Assembly (NCBI GenBank): GCA_963747255.1 | Contig: CAVVEG010000016.1 | Coordinates: 72,909 to 136,908, forward strand | Source: CAIYRG01 sp963747255 | GTDB lineage: Bacteria > Pseudomonadota > Alphaproteobacteria > Micropepsales > Micropepsaceae | DNA length: 64,000 bases | Direction: 5' to 3' | In this document: in pieces, positions 52,317-61,372 of the stretch | Layout: each line of letters begins with the position of its first letter | Position numbering within the stretch: the first letter of the stretch is position 1 | Notes under the pieces: model-generated | Databases searched by the model: none | Told to the model about the DNA's origin: nothing | What the model saw: the letters and a program-made list of their open reading frames with translations, nothing else | Translations under genes and position numbers: made by a program

Positions 52317-53246
52317 TCAGCCGAGGCGGATTCCGGTCTGGAGGTTGACAGTTCTGGCGAAGTCTGCGGCGGGGATTTTGCCGCCGTCGGCCGGTTTGAC
52401 GCGCAGGACGCGAATGCGGCCATCGGCGCAAACGACGGAAAATCCGTCACTGCCGATTTCGACCACTTCGCCAATTTTCCCGGCGATCCCTTTCGGGTCC
52501 TTCGCGGGAAGCGGTTTGGCCTCATAGATCTGCAGCGTCTTGCCGTCGATGGTTGTCCACGCGCCGGGGGCCGGATTGCAGCCGCGGATCAGGTTGTGAA
52601 TCTGCCGCCACGGTTTGCCCCAGTCGATGCGCGCGTTTTCCGGGCCGCAACGGCCTTCATAGGTGGCAAGCGACTCATCCTGTTTGATGCGCGGCGCCTT
52701 GCCGGCTTTGACCAGATCGAGCGCTTCCAACATGGCTTCGACGCCCATGGGGAACAGGCGGTCGAAATAGACCGAACCGAGTGAATCGGTGTCGCTGATC
52801 GGGGTTTTCTTCTGCAACAGAACGTCACCGGTATCGAGGCCGTCGTCAGGCCAGAAAATCGACAGCCCGGTCTCCGTTTCGCCCTGGATGATCGGCCAGT
52901 TGATCGCCGATGCGCCGCGTCCTTTCGGAAGCAGCGAAGGATGATACTGAATGGACCCATGGGTCGGGATGTTGAGGAAATCCGACGGGACGAAGAGCGT
53001 CACAAAGGCCATGACCTGAAGATCGGGTTTGAGGGCGCGAAATTCCTCCCAGACTTCCGGTTTCCGGTAGGAGGCCGGCTGATAGATCGGGAGATCGGCG
53101 GTCAAAGCCGCTTCTTTCAGGGGATCGATCTTCTGCCCCGGCTTTTCCGGCGCGACATAGACGGCGACGACGTTTTCGCCGCGTTTCAAAAGCGCTTCCA
53201 GCACGGCCTTTCCGAAAGCCTGCTGTCCGTGAACGACGATGCGCAT
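52317..53246 (-). CDS. Formyl-THF hydrolase/formyltransferase-like protein
   Basis: This 309-residue protein of the methionyl-tRNA formyltransferase fold is much closer in pattern to the N-terminal hydrolase domain of 10-formyl-THF dehydrogenase: HGSIQYHPSLLPKGRGASAI followed by NWPIIQGETETGLSIFWPDD and GLDTGDVLLQ, with the catalytic pair His102 and Asp138. The C-terminal OB-fold (WTTIDGKTLQIYEAKPLPAK) is present. Generic annotation would call it Fmt, but the housekeeping fmt is usually beside def and not in a catabolic operon. It probably moves or releases formyl groups between formyl-THF, formate and possibly formyl-CoA. The precise reaction is inference. Confidence 0.78.
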   Translation of the reverse strand: MRIVVHGQQAFGKAVLEALLKRGENVVAVYVAPEKPGQKIDPLKEAALTADLPIYQPASYRKPEVWEEFRALKPDLQVMAFVTLFVPSDFLNIPTHGSIQYHPSLLPKGRGASAINWPIIQGETETGLSIFWPDDGLDTGDVLLQKKTPISDTDSLGSVYFDRLFPMGVEAMLEALDLVKAGKAPRIKQDESLATYEGRCGPENARIDWGKPWRQIHNLIRGCNPAPGAWTTIDGKTLQIYEAKPLPAKDPKGIAGKIGEVVEIGSDGFSVVCADGRIRVLRVKPADGGKIPAADFARTVNLQTGIRLG

Positions 53247-53297
53247 GTGTTTCTGGTTTCCTTTCCCTCTTCGGGGGACGGGCGTTCCGCCGGATTC

Positions 53298-54638
53298 TCA
53301 AGCTGCCGCGGTTCGGGATTTTTCGGGGGCCGTGATTGCACCAGAGGACCGGATGTCCGCAATCTCCATTTCGGAATAGCCCAGCACCCCGGAAAGGATT
53401 TCGCCGGTGTGCTCACCAAGCAGCGGCGCACGGACAACTTCGCAGGGCGAATCCGATAACTTGATCGGATTTCCGACGGTGAGATATTTGCCGCGCTTCG
53501 GATGATCGACCTCGACGACCGTGCCGGTATCGCGCAGCGAGCGTTCCTCGGCCAGTTCTTTCATGGAGAGGATCGGTCCGCAGGGAATATCGTATTTGTT
53601 CAGGATATCCATGGCCTCGAATTTGTCTTTGGTCATGGTCCATTGCTCGATGGTGTCGAAGATGTGCTTGAGACGGGGCAGTCGCGCGGGCGGTGTTGCG
53701 TAATCGGGATCGGTTTTCCATTCGGGTTTGCCGATCACATCGCAAATCTCCGCCCAGACCGGCGCTTGGGTGATGAAATAGATATAGGCGTTGGGATCGG
53801 TCTCCCAGCCTTTGCATTTCAGGATCCAGCCCGGTTGTCCGCCGCCGGAATCATTGCCGGCGCGGGGAACGGCATCCCCGAAGGGGATACCCTGGCCATA
53901 CTGGCTGTATTCGCTGAGGGGCCCGCGCGTGAGACGCTGCTGGTCGCGCAATTTCACGCGACAGAGATTGAGCACGCCGTCCTGCATGGCGGCGAGCACG
54001 CGTTGCCCACGGCCGGTGCGATTGCGTTGATAGAGTGCGGCGACAATTCCCAGAGCGAGATGGAGCCCGGTGCCGGAATCGCCGATCTGGGCGCCTGTAA
54101 CGAGGGGCGGGCCCTCGAGAAATCCGGTGGTGGAGGCAGCGCCGCCGGCGCATTGCGCGACATTTTCGTAAACCTTGCATTCCTCGTATGGGCCCGGGCC
54201 GAATCCCTTGACGGAGGCCATGATCATGCGCGGATTGAGTTCGTGTACGCGTTCCCAGGTCAGGCCCATGCGGTCGAGCGCGCCCGGCGCGAAATTCTCA
54301 ACCAGCACATCGCAGATCTTTACCAGCCGCTCGAGAATTTCCATGCCTTTGCGGTTCTTGGAATCGATGGTGATCGAACGCTTGTTGGCGTTCAGCATCG
54401 TGAAGTAGAGGCTGTCCGCACCCGGAACATCGCGGAGCTGCGTGCGGGTGATATCGCCGACGCCTGGCCGTTCGATCTTGATCACGTCGGCGCCCATATA
54501 GGCGAGAAGCTGCGTGCAGGTCGGCCCCGACTGGACATGGGTGAAATCGAGGATGCGTACGCCATCGAGTGCCTTGCCGGCCTTGCCCCAGGGTGCTGAG
54601 GAGGGCGGAACAGTGCCGTTATTGGTGGTTGTCATCAT
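53298..54638 (-). CDS. frc: Formyl-CoA:oxalate CoA-transferase
   Basis: This 446-residue class III CoA-transferase begins ALDGVRILDFTHVQSGPTCT and ADVIKIERPGVGDITRTQLR. Its catalytic Asp187 lies in TGAQIGDSGTGLHLALGIVA, and it has a glycine-rich loop near NDSGGGQPG, the position of the Frc tetraglycine loop. It transfers CoA from formyl-CoA to oxalate, activating oxalate for Oxc. ATGATG follows AAAGGAGGAA. It lies ten bases from oxc, the canonical pair. Confidence 0.95.
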   Translation of the reverse strand: MMTTTNNGTVPPSSAPWGKAGKALDGVRILDFTHVQSGPTCTQLLAYMGADVIKIERPGVGDITRTQLRDVPGADSLYFTMLNANKRSITIDSKNRKGMEILERLVKICDVLVENFAPGALDRMGLTWERVHELNPRMIMASVKGFGPGPYEECKVYENVAQCAGGAASTTGFLEGPPLVTGAQIGDSGTGLHLALGIVAALYQRNRTGRGQRVLAAMQDGVLNLCRVKLRDQQRLTRGPLSEYSQYGQGIPFGDAVPRAGNDSGGGQPGWILKCKGWETDPNAYIYFITQAPVWAEICDVIGKPEWKTDPDYATPPARLPRLKHIFDTIEQWTMTKDKFEAMDILNKYDIPCGPILSMKELAEERSLRDTGTVVEVDHPKRGKYLTVGNPIKLSDSPCEVVRAPLLGEHTGEILSGVLGYSEMEIADIRSSGAITAPEKSRTAAA

Positions 54639-54648
54639 TTCCTCCTTT

Positions 54649-56382
54649 TTATTTCTTCCTGATCGCGCTTTGCGGGTTCAGTTTGCTGATGTTGCCGCTT
54701 TCGCTTCCGGCTGCGGGATCGATCGCGGCGTTGATCAAAGTGGGCCGGCCGGAATCCATGGCTTTGTTGACGGCCCTGCTGAGCTCATCGGGTGTGGTCA
54801 CGTGGACGCCTACTCCGCCAAACGCTTCCATCATCCTGTCGTAGCGCGCGCCCTTGACGAAAACGGTTGTCGCCGGGTCCGCACCGCCGGTCGGATTGAC
54901 GTCGGTGCCGCGATAGATGCCGTCATTATTGAACACGACAATGCAGACGGGCAGGTTGTAGCGGCAGATGGTTTCCGCCTCCATCCCGGAGAAACCAAAG
55001 GCGCTGTCGCCTTCGACTGCAAGCACGGGTTTGCCGGTTTCGATGGCCGCGGCAACGGCAAAGCCCATTCCAATGCCCATGATGCCCCAGGTGCCGACAT
55101 CCAGCCGCTTGCGTGGCTGATACATGTCGATGACACCGCGCGCGAGGTCGAGCGTATTGGCGCCTTCGTTCACCAGGATCGCATCCGGACGTTCTTTGAT
55201 GATCGTGCGCAACGCCCCCAATGCGCTGTGGAAATCCATCGGCGATGAATTCTTCATCAGGCGCGACGACATCTTCCCGATGTTTTCTTCCTTTTTCGCG
55301 TTGATGGCGTTGATCCAGTCGGATGGTGGCGCCGGCCAGTTGGCCTCCATTTCTTCCAGAAGCGACGAAACGCAGGAGCCGATATCGCCAACCAGCGGAG
55401 CCACGATTCCGATATTGCTGTCGATCTCTTTGGGCTCGATGTCGATCTGGATGAATTTCTTCGATCCCGGCTCACCCCAGGTCTTGCCTTTGCCGTGCGA
55501 GAGCAACCAGTTGAGGCGGGCGCCAATCAGCATCACGACATCGGCGTCTTTCAGCACGGTCGAACGCGCTGCGCCCGCGGATTGCGGATGCGTATCGGGC
55601 AACAGACCCTTCGCCATGCTCATGGGCAGGAAAGGGGCGCCGGTTTTTTCAACAAAGGCGCGAATCCGATCGTCGGCCTGGGCATATGCCGCGCCTTTGC
55701 CGAGGATGATCAGCGGACGCTTTGCGCTCTTGAGCACCGCGAGCGCGCGCCTGACAGAGGCCGGGGACGGGATCTGGGCCGGGGCCGGATCGATGACCTT
55801 GACCAGCGATCTTGCGCCCGCTTCCGCGTCCATCACCTGCGAGAAAAGTTTGGCCGGCAAATCGAGATAGACGCCGCCGGGACGCCCCGAGACCGCGGCC
55901 CGGATGGCGCGCGCCACGCCAATTCCGATATCGGCGGCGTGCAGCACGCGAAATGCCGCCTTGCAGAGCGGTCTTGCAACGGCCAACTGGTCCATCTCTT
56001 CGTAATCGCCCTGCTGCAGATCGACGATTTCGCGCTCCGAAGATCCGCTGATCAGGATCATCGGAAAGCAGTTGGTCGTGGCGTTGGCGAGGGCGGTCAG
56101 GCCGTTGAGGAAGCCCGGCGCCGACACGGTGAGGCAGACGCCCGGTCTTTTGTTCAGAAAGCCTGCGATCGCCGCGGCGTTGCCGGCGTTCTGCTCATGC
56201 CGGAAGGAGATGACGCGCAATCCTGCGGCCTGCGCCTTGCGGCCCAGATCGGTGATCGGAATGCCGGGCACCCCGTAGATGGTCTCGATGCCGTTGAGTT
56301 TCAGCGCATCGATGACGAGGTGAAATCCATCCGTCAGCTCGCGCTCTGCTTCGACTGTATTCTGCTGTGGCGTTGCGGACAT
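54649..56382 (-). CDS. oxc: Oxalyl-CoA decarboxylase
   Basis: This 577-residue thiamine-diphosphate enzyme has GIETIYGVPGIPITDLGRKA and FRHEQNAGNAAAIAGFLNKR with the activating Glu, the oxalyl-CoA-type AARSTVLKDADVVMLIGARL, and the ThDP/Mg motif GDSAFGFSGMEAETICRYNL followed by VFNNDGIYRGTD. It decarboxylates oxalyl-CoA to formyl-CoA and CO2. ATG 56382 follows GGGAGGAAGCGGA. It is the first enzyme gene after the regulator. Confidence 0.95.
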   Translation of the reverse strand: MSATPQQNTVEAERELTDGFHLVIDALKLNGIETIYGVPGIPITDLGRKAQAAGLRVISFRHEQNAGNAAAIAGFLNKRPGVCLTVSAPGFLNGLTALANATTNCFPMILISGSSEREIVDLQQGDYEEMDQLAVARPLCKAAFRVLHAADIGIGVARAIRAAVSGRPGGVYLDLPAKLFSQVMDAEAGARSLVKVIDPAPAQIPSPASVRRALAVLKSAKRPLIILGKGAAYAQADDRIRAFVEKTGAPFLPMSMAKGLLPDTHPQSAGAARSTVLKDADVVMLIGARLNWLLSHGKGKTWGEPGSKKFIQIDIEPKEIDSNIGIVAPLVGDIGSCVSSLLEEMEANWPAPPSDWINAINAKKEENIGKMSSRLMKNSSPMDFHSALGALRTIIKERPDAILVNEGANTLDLARGVIDMYQPRKRLDVGTWGIMGIGMGFAVAAAIETGKPVLAVEGDSAFGFSGMEAETICRYNLPVCIVVFNNDGIYRGTDVNPTGGADPATTVFVKGARYDRMMEAFGGVGVHVTTPDELSRAVNKAMDSGRPTLINAAIDPAAGSESGNISKLNPQSAIRKK

Positions 56383-56411
56383 TCCGCTTCCTCCCCTGAG
56401 TGGTTCGACGT

Positions 56412-57113
56412 TCAATCCAGATAATCGGCATATTGCGCCACGTGGCGGGCGAGCCCGAGCGCGTGTTCGCGGGTCAATTGCTCCGCGCGTTCAGGATCGC
56501 GCGCTTCCAGTGCTTCGATGATGTTCATGTGGTCATGGATCGAGCGGTTGGCGCGGTCCTTTTCGGCAATCGTCTTGCGCCGGATCATGCGCATATGCGT
56601 GAAAAGATTTTCCGCCATGCCGACGAGCACCTGGTTGTGGCTCATCCGGATGATCGTCTGGTGAAATTCGATATTCACTTCCGAATATTCGTCGAGTTTG
56701 GCCTGCCCCGCGCCGCCTTCGAAAGTCGCGAACATCTGCCGCAACGCGGCGATCTCGGAATCGGTGGCGTTCCGGGTGGCGAGCCGTGCGGCCATGCCTT
56801 CGAGCGCCGCCCAGGCGGTGATCAGTTCGATGACTTCACTGCGGGTTTTGCGCACGACGTAGACGCCACGCCGTGGAATGGAACGGACGAAGCCCTCACG
56901 CTCCAACTGGGCCAATGCCTCGCGTACGGGGGTGCGACTGACGCCGAGATCGGAGGCAAGCTGTCGCTCATCAAGGCGGATCTCCGCGCGGCTGCCATAG
57001 AGGTCCATACGGGTGATGACGTCCTTCAACGCCGCATAGGCTTTTTCCGTGAAGCTTGGTTCGCTTGCGATTGGGGCAAGCCCCAGAGTTTTCGGTGAAC
57101 CAATTGACAACAC
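56412..57113 (-). CDS. GntR-family (FadR/FCD) regulator of the oxalate operon
   Basis: This protein of about 233 residues has a winged-helix N-terminus (IRLDERQLASDLGVSRTPVR then EALAQLEREGFVRSIPRRGV) and an all-helical FCD ligand domain with DEYSEVNIEFHQTIIRMSHN and HDHMNIIEALEARDPERAEQ, whose His and Asp residues usually bind a metal and an organic acid. The start is GTG 57113 or the adjacent TTG. It lies 29 bases upstream of oxc on the same strand and diverges from the exchanger gene. It is therefore the likely local regulator, with oxalate, oxalyl-CoA or formate as possible effectors. Confidence 0.85.
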   Translation of the reverse strand: MLSIGSPKTLGLAPIASEPSFTEKAYAALKDVITRMDLYGSRAEIRLDERQLASDLGVSRTPVREALAQLEREGFVRSIPRRGVYVVRKTRSEVIELITAWAALEGMAARLATRNATDSEIAALRQMFATFEGGAGQAKLDEYSEVNIEFHQTIIRMSHNQVLVGMAENLFTHMRMIRRKTIAEKDRANRSIHDHMNIIEALEARDPERAEQLTREHALGLARHVAQYADYLD

Positions 57114-57149
57114 TGGGAAACTTCTCGTGTGAGGGCGCAAGTCCAATTC

Positions 57150-57166
57150 TAGTATACAATATACCA
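57150..57166. promoter_or_regulatory. Candidate GntR operator overlapping the gntR-oxc promoter
   Basis: TAGTATACAATATACCA is a near-perfect inverted repeat (arms TAGTATA / TATACCA, one mismatch, 3-base centre). This style fits FadR/FCD-type operators. On the minus strand it includes TATACT (57156-57151), a good -10 for the gntR-oxc transcript. It lies 37 bases before the regulator start and about 205 bases before the exchanger. The remaining intergenic DNA (57167-57370) is G+C-rich and I see no second copy in it. Confidence 0.6.
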
Positions 57167-57370
57167 TGGGTTGGAAAGCCGCCAGTTGAGATTCCCCTGA
57201 CGGCCGGAAGTTTTCAGGCCGCTCCGGGTTTCCGGAGGCCGCGGCGGATGCGCGGGCCGGCCGCTGCCGGTGACGCCAACGGCGCCGCGAACATTCTTGC
57301 AAAGACTGCTAATCCACCGGATAAAAGGCAAAACCCGTGCAAAGCGGGGAGACAAGGCGGAGGAGCAAAG

Positions 57371-58621
57371 ATGAATCGCTGGGTTCGGTTAGGGTCCGCC
57401 TTTGTCGGCATGATCATGATCGGCAATCTTCAATACGCCTGGACCCTGTTTGCAGAGCCCATGGTGAAGGCCCACGCGGCACAGCAATGGCAGCTCTCCG
57501 AAGTGCAGTTGGGTTTTGGCCTGTTCATCGCCGCGGGCACCTGGGCGATGCCGTTCTTTGCCTCATACATCGACAAAGCCGGTCCCCGGCTCTTCATGAT
57601 CGGCTCCGGGCTGGCTTGCGCCATCGGGTGGGGAGCATTGGGACACGTGCCCAGCCTGCCGTGGTTTTACGCCCTGTTCTGTCTGGCCGGGATCGGCGTC
57701 GCCTGCGTGTACGCCTGCGGGGTTTCGACGGCGGTGAAATGGTTTCCCGACCGGAGGGGGATCGCTTCGGGAATCATCACAGCCGGCTATGGCATGGGCG
57801 CCGCCCTGTTCAACCCGCTGGTTTTTCAACCACTCATTCGCGCCATCGGCTACTCCGATACCTTCCTGTGGACCGGCATCTCGCACGGCGCCCTGATCAT
57901 TCTGTCGGGCCTGGTGATGGTGAATCCGCCGGCCAGTTACAAGGTCGCCGCGGCCGCCGTTAAGCCGAGCGTGCGGCGCCAGAACCTCGACTTCACGCGC
58001 TGGGAGATGCTGCGCACGCCGCAGTTCTATTTCCTGTTCGTGGCGATGCTGTCGATCGGAATCGGCGGACTGATGGTGACTGCGCAACTGAAGCCGGTGG
58101 CGACCAACTATCACGTCGGCGCGGCTGCACTGACGATCGCGCTCGTGCTCACGCCGCTCGCCAACGGGTTCAGCCGCATCCTGTGGGGCTGGGTCTCGGA
58201 TTATCTGGGCCGTGAACGGACGATGTTTGTCGCGTTCCTGCTCCAGGCTCTCTTCCTGCTTGCGGCTCCCACGCTGGGGCGGAGCAGCGATGCCATGTGG
58301 GTGGCGTTGATGGTGCTCATATTCCTTACCTGGGGCGAGCTGTATGTCCTGTTCCCGGCCGTCCTCGCCGATCTGTATGGCAGCAAGAACTCTGCGGGCA
58401 ACTATAGCTTCCTGTACAGCGCCAAAGGGTTCGCGGCGCTTGTCGGCGGGGGGCTCGCGGCCACTATCTTCGAGATGACGGGCACCTGGGATTACGCGTT
58501 CTTTGCCAGCGCCGCGCTCGCTCTGCTCGCGGCCGTGATGGCGCTGTACGTTCGCCGCATGCCCCTGCCACAAAAGAGCGTGCCGGGAACTCTTGCCGCT
58601 CAGCCGTCCGTGGCCAGGTAA
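57371..58621 (+). CDS. oxlT: Oxalate/formate antiporter-type MFS transporter
   Basis: This 416-residue, twelve-helix MFS protein of the OxlT family has NLQYAWTLFAEPMVKAHAAQ, FPDRRGIASGIITAGYGMGA and EMLRTPQFYFLFVAMLSIGI. The two charges used by OxlT for dianion binding (Arg272 and Lys355) have apparent equivalents: Arg in the helix GFSRILWGWVSDYLG and Lys in SFLYSAKGFAALVGGG. It should exchange external oxalate for internal formate. ATG 57371 follows AGGCGGAGGAGC. It diverges from gntR-oxc-frc, which supports the substrate. Confidence 0.88.
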   Translation: MNRWVRLGSAFVGMIMIGNLQYAWTLFAEPMVKAHAAQQWQLSEVQLGFGLFIAAGTWAMPFFASYIDKAGPRLFMIGSGLACAIGWGALGHVPSLPWFYALFCLAGIGVACVYACGVSTAVKWFPDRRGIASGIITAGYGMGAALFNPLVFQPLIRAIGYSDTFLWTGISHGALIILSGLVMVNPPASYKVAAAAVKPSVRRQNLDFTRWEMLRTPQFYFLFVAMLSIGIGGLMVTAQLKPVATNYHVGAAALTIALVLTPLANGFSRILWGWVSDYLGRERTMFVAFLLQALFLLAAPTLGRSSDAMWVALMVLIFLTWGELYVLFPAVLADLYGSKNSAGNYSFLYSAKGFAALVGGGLAATIFEMTGTWDYAFFASAALALLAAVMALYVRRMPLPQKSVPGTLAAQPSVAR

Positions 58622-58672
58622 TATCGCGCAGTCCTGGACGAATATAGCAGCCGGGCGCTGGAGGGGCAGCGC

Positions 58673-59160
58673 ATGATGCACGAAGCCGTCCCGGAAGATG
58701 TGCAGTCCGGGATCGGGCATGCGGTGCCATTCGTGCTGCTGCTTTTTTGCGCCAGCGGCTGTGCGGCGCTGATCTACGAGATCGTGTGGTATCAGTTGCT
58801 GCAGATCTCGATCGGATCGACAGCGATTTCGCTGGGTGTGTTGCTCGCAAGTTTCATGGGCGGGCTCTGTCTCGGCAGCCTCGGATTTCCCTCACTTGCG
58901 CGACGATCTGCGCGGCTGTCCGGCCATCCCCTGCTGGCGTTTGGCGGCATCGAGCTGCTGATCGGGATTTGTGGCGCGGCGGAATTGCTGGTTATTCCGC
59001 TTGCAGGCGATCTATCGCTGCATGGTCCGCAGGCCGGATTGGCCGGGATGGCACTGCGCTCTGTTCTGTGCGCGGTTTGTCTGCTGCCGCCGACCTGTCT
59101 GATGGGCGCATCGCTTCCGGCAGTTGCTGCCTGGGCGGGCGGAAGTCCGCACGGCGCGCT
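58673..59160 (+). pseudogene. Membrane N-terminus of a spermidine synthase-like fusion, truncated at the junction
   Basis: ATG 58673, behind GGAGGGG, opens a membrane region of about 160 residues: LLLFCASGCAALIYEIVWYQ, ISLGVLLASFMGGLCLGSLG, GGIELLIGICGAAELLVIPL and PPTCLMGASLPAVAAWAGGS. This is the conserved N-terminal transporter-like part of membrane-bound spermidine synthase-family proteins. The pattern stops near residue 160, and the following sequence is unrelated in all frames. The synthase domain is missing. The cut coincides with the change to planctomycete-like sequence. Confidence 0.72.
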
Positions 59161-59200
59161 TTATTTGCCGTTGCCAGCACGTCGGCAACGAAGGGGCGCC
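59150..59200. other. Probable chimeric junction
   Basis: Left of this point genes resemble alphaproteobacterial families; right of it everything recognisable is planctomycete-like and frameshift-rich. The break falls in mid-gene, and no repeat, integrase, tRNA or inverted repeat is visible at it. I can place it only to within about 50 bases. Confidence 0.65.
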
Positions 59201-61175
59201 AACACCATCACGGATTGCTCCGCGAGTTGGTCTCGCTGCGCGCGACTTCTCAATTGTCACTCGGCGTGGCCTTCCGCGAATCGGCCGACGGCTATGCCCA
59301 ATTGCTCGGGCCCGAATGGGGCCTGGACGACACCACGATTGCCGGGTTCGAGCAGAGGCGACGAACCTTCGCGCCCGGCGCGGGTCCACAACGCTTCGCC
59401 CGAGCGCGGCGTTCCTCGCCCAGCCACCCTAGCGCCGGAGCGTGGTTGGAATGGCGGGCGGCGCAGCGGGCCCGCTTCTATCACCGCGTCTACGAGGAAA
59501 TTGCCGCGATTCGGCCCGGCGCTCGCCTGTATTGGCCGGGGCCGGAATGATCAATGGCCCCGAATTCGACGCGAGCTGCGTCCGCGCTCCCCGGCGAAGC
59601 ACGGTTGCCTCGGCGCTGCTTACGGGTCGGCATCGACGCCCGGCACTATCGCGACGATCAGCAGCGGATCGTCCTGCTCCGGCCCGAACGAATCGTTCCG
59701 GAGGCAACCTGGGCGTCCGCGCCGCCGACCTCGAAATCGGCCAGATGGCCGACATCGACCGCTACTTCCAGACGTCGCGGGCCGCGGGCAGTCTATTCTT
59801 CCCCCCGGCGCGCGAAATCCACATCGACTCGTTCGACCGCAAGAGCCCCTTCAAGCAGACGTACACGTGGCTGGTCTCCGAGCCGTCGCCTTCGGGCGAG
59901 CAAAATCGGCGGCGGTTCGTCCACAGCCTGGCCACACTCGACTCGCAGGTCATGGTCGAGGCGGCTGGGTGCTGCCGATGGGTCAGGAAGCGGCCATCCG
60001 CGACATGGCGGCCGCCTACCGCGCCCTGCCGGCCATCCGTTTCGAGCCGGTCGACCACGGCCAAACACCCGACGCCGCGCAGCCGGTCGTCTTCCGCTCG
60101 GGCACCTACGGCGGCCGAACCTATCTGTACGCCGTCAACGACGCCCCTTTCCCCGACGCGCGGGTACATGTCGAGGCCGGCGCCGGCTGCCGCATCGAGA
60201 AGCTCAGCGGCACGCGGAAGATCCAACCGCTAAAGCCCGACGCGAACTCGGGCTATTACTGGGAAGTCGCCCTGGAGCCTTACGATCTGGTGGCGGTTCA
60301 GTTGTCGGAGCCGAACGTGCAGTGTTCCGCACCGCAGGTGGCCTGGCCCGACACCGTCGAGTCGGCGTTGAGCCTGCAAATTCGCCGGCTTGGGCGCGAG
60401 CCGCCGTGCTCCGCAATCCGCAGCCGCTGGACGTGATGGGCAATCCCGGCTTCGAGCGCCCGCCGCCGCCAAGGCCAAATTCCCGAGTGGACGGTCATTG
60501 GCCAAGGCAAGGTGAGCGTCCAATTGGACAAGAAGCCAGAAGCACGACGGCCGCCAGTCGGTCAAGATGACCAGCAAGGGTCCGGTGGTGTGTCTCGTGA
60601 GCCAGCCGCTGGCGGTGCCGGCCACGGGCCGGCTGGCCGTGTCGGTGTGGCTGCGCGTGGCCAATGCGCGCAACAGCCGCCCTTGCGTCTGGCCCTCGAA
60701 GGCAAGCTCCACGGGCGCGACTATTACCGTTGTGGCCCGTCGGCTGTCGTCCAATGCCGGCCAGCCCGGCGATGCCATTCGATCCGAGTGGGGGCGATAC
60801 GTTTTGCCGGTCGACGACTTGCCGCTGGAAGGGCTCACGTCGCTCCGCGTGGCTTCGACTTGATGGGCCCCGGCGAAGTGTGGATCGACGACGTGCAGGT
60901 CTTCGGCCTGGCGTTCAGCCCGCCGGAAATGGTCGAGCTCTCGAAACTCATCACGCTGGCCGACGTGAAACTCCAGAACGGCCAGATCGGCGATTGCCTC
61001 CGCTTGCTGGAAGGCTATTGGCCGCGGTTCTTGGAAGAGAACGTCGCATTGCCGGCCGGCACCGTTCCCTCCGAAACGGCGGCCACCAAGCCGCCGACGA
61101 CGAAGAAAAGCCCCCCGACGCAGCGGCTCGCTGAGCCGCATGAGAGACATGCTCCCCGATTCGATGCGGTTTTAA
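59200..61175 (+). pseudogene. Planctomycete-type glycosylhydrolase-like protein, 5' truncated and frame broken
   Basis: Pieces in successive frames read GLLRELVSLRATSQLSLGVA, WLEWRAAQRARFYHRVYEEI and VGIDARHYRDDQQRIVLLRP. Further pieces are NLGVRAADLEIGQMADIDRY, TWLVSEPSPSGEQNRRRFVH, VVFRSGTYGGRTYLYAVNDA and MGPGEVWIDDVQVFGLAFSP. The protein ends MRDMLPDSMRF at TAA 61173-61175. The layout (TIM-barrel-like remnants, beta-rich middle, carbohydrate-binding-like tail) resembles large planctomycete family 10-like glycosylhydrolases of unknown substrate. At least eight frame changes occur, and the N-terminus is lost at the junction. The family name is tentative. Confidence 0.5.
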
Positions 61176-61372
61176 GCGCGTTCAATACGAGCTGCTCCGG
61201 CCCCGTTTCGACTCCGCGACTGGAAACTGCCGGCTTGCTGAGGGAAGTCTATTGCGGTAGGTTTGGCCGCGGACTGTAGACCTATCGGGCTCGCCCGTTG
61301 AAAAACGACGGCGAATAAGAAAACCCGCGTCGAATCCGGGCGGGCTGTGTTCTTTGACAATTTGGAATCGGA

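Noticed and set aside
57563..58720. 385-residue minus-strand open frame
   Set aside because: Antisense to the OxlT-type transporter; charged, non-conserved composition typical of high-G+C shadows.
59124..60570. Several overlapping plus-strand frames of 100-340 residues
   Set aside because: Frame-shifted pieces and shadows of one planctomycete-like protein, so reported as a single broken gene.
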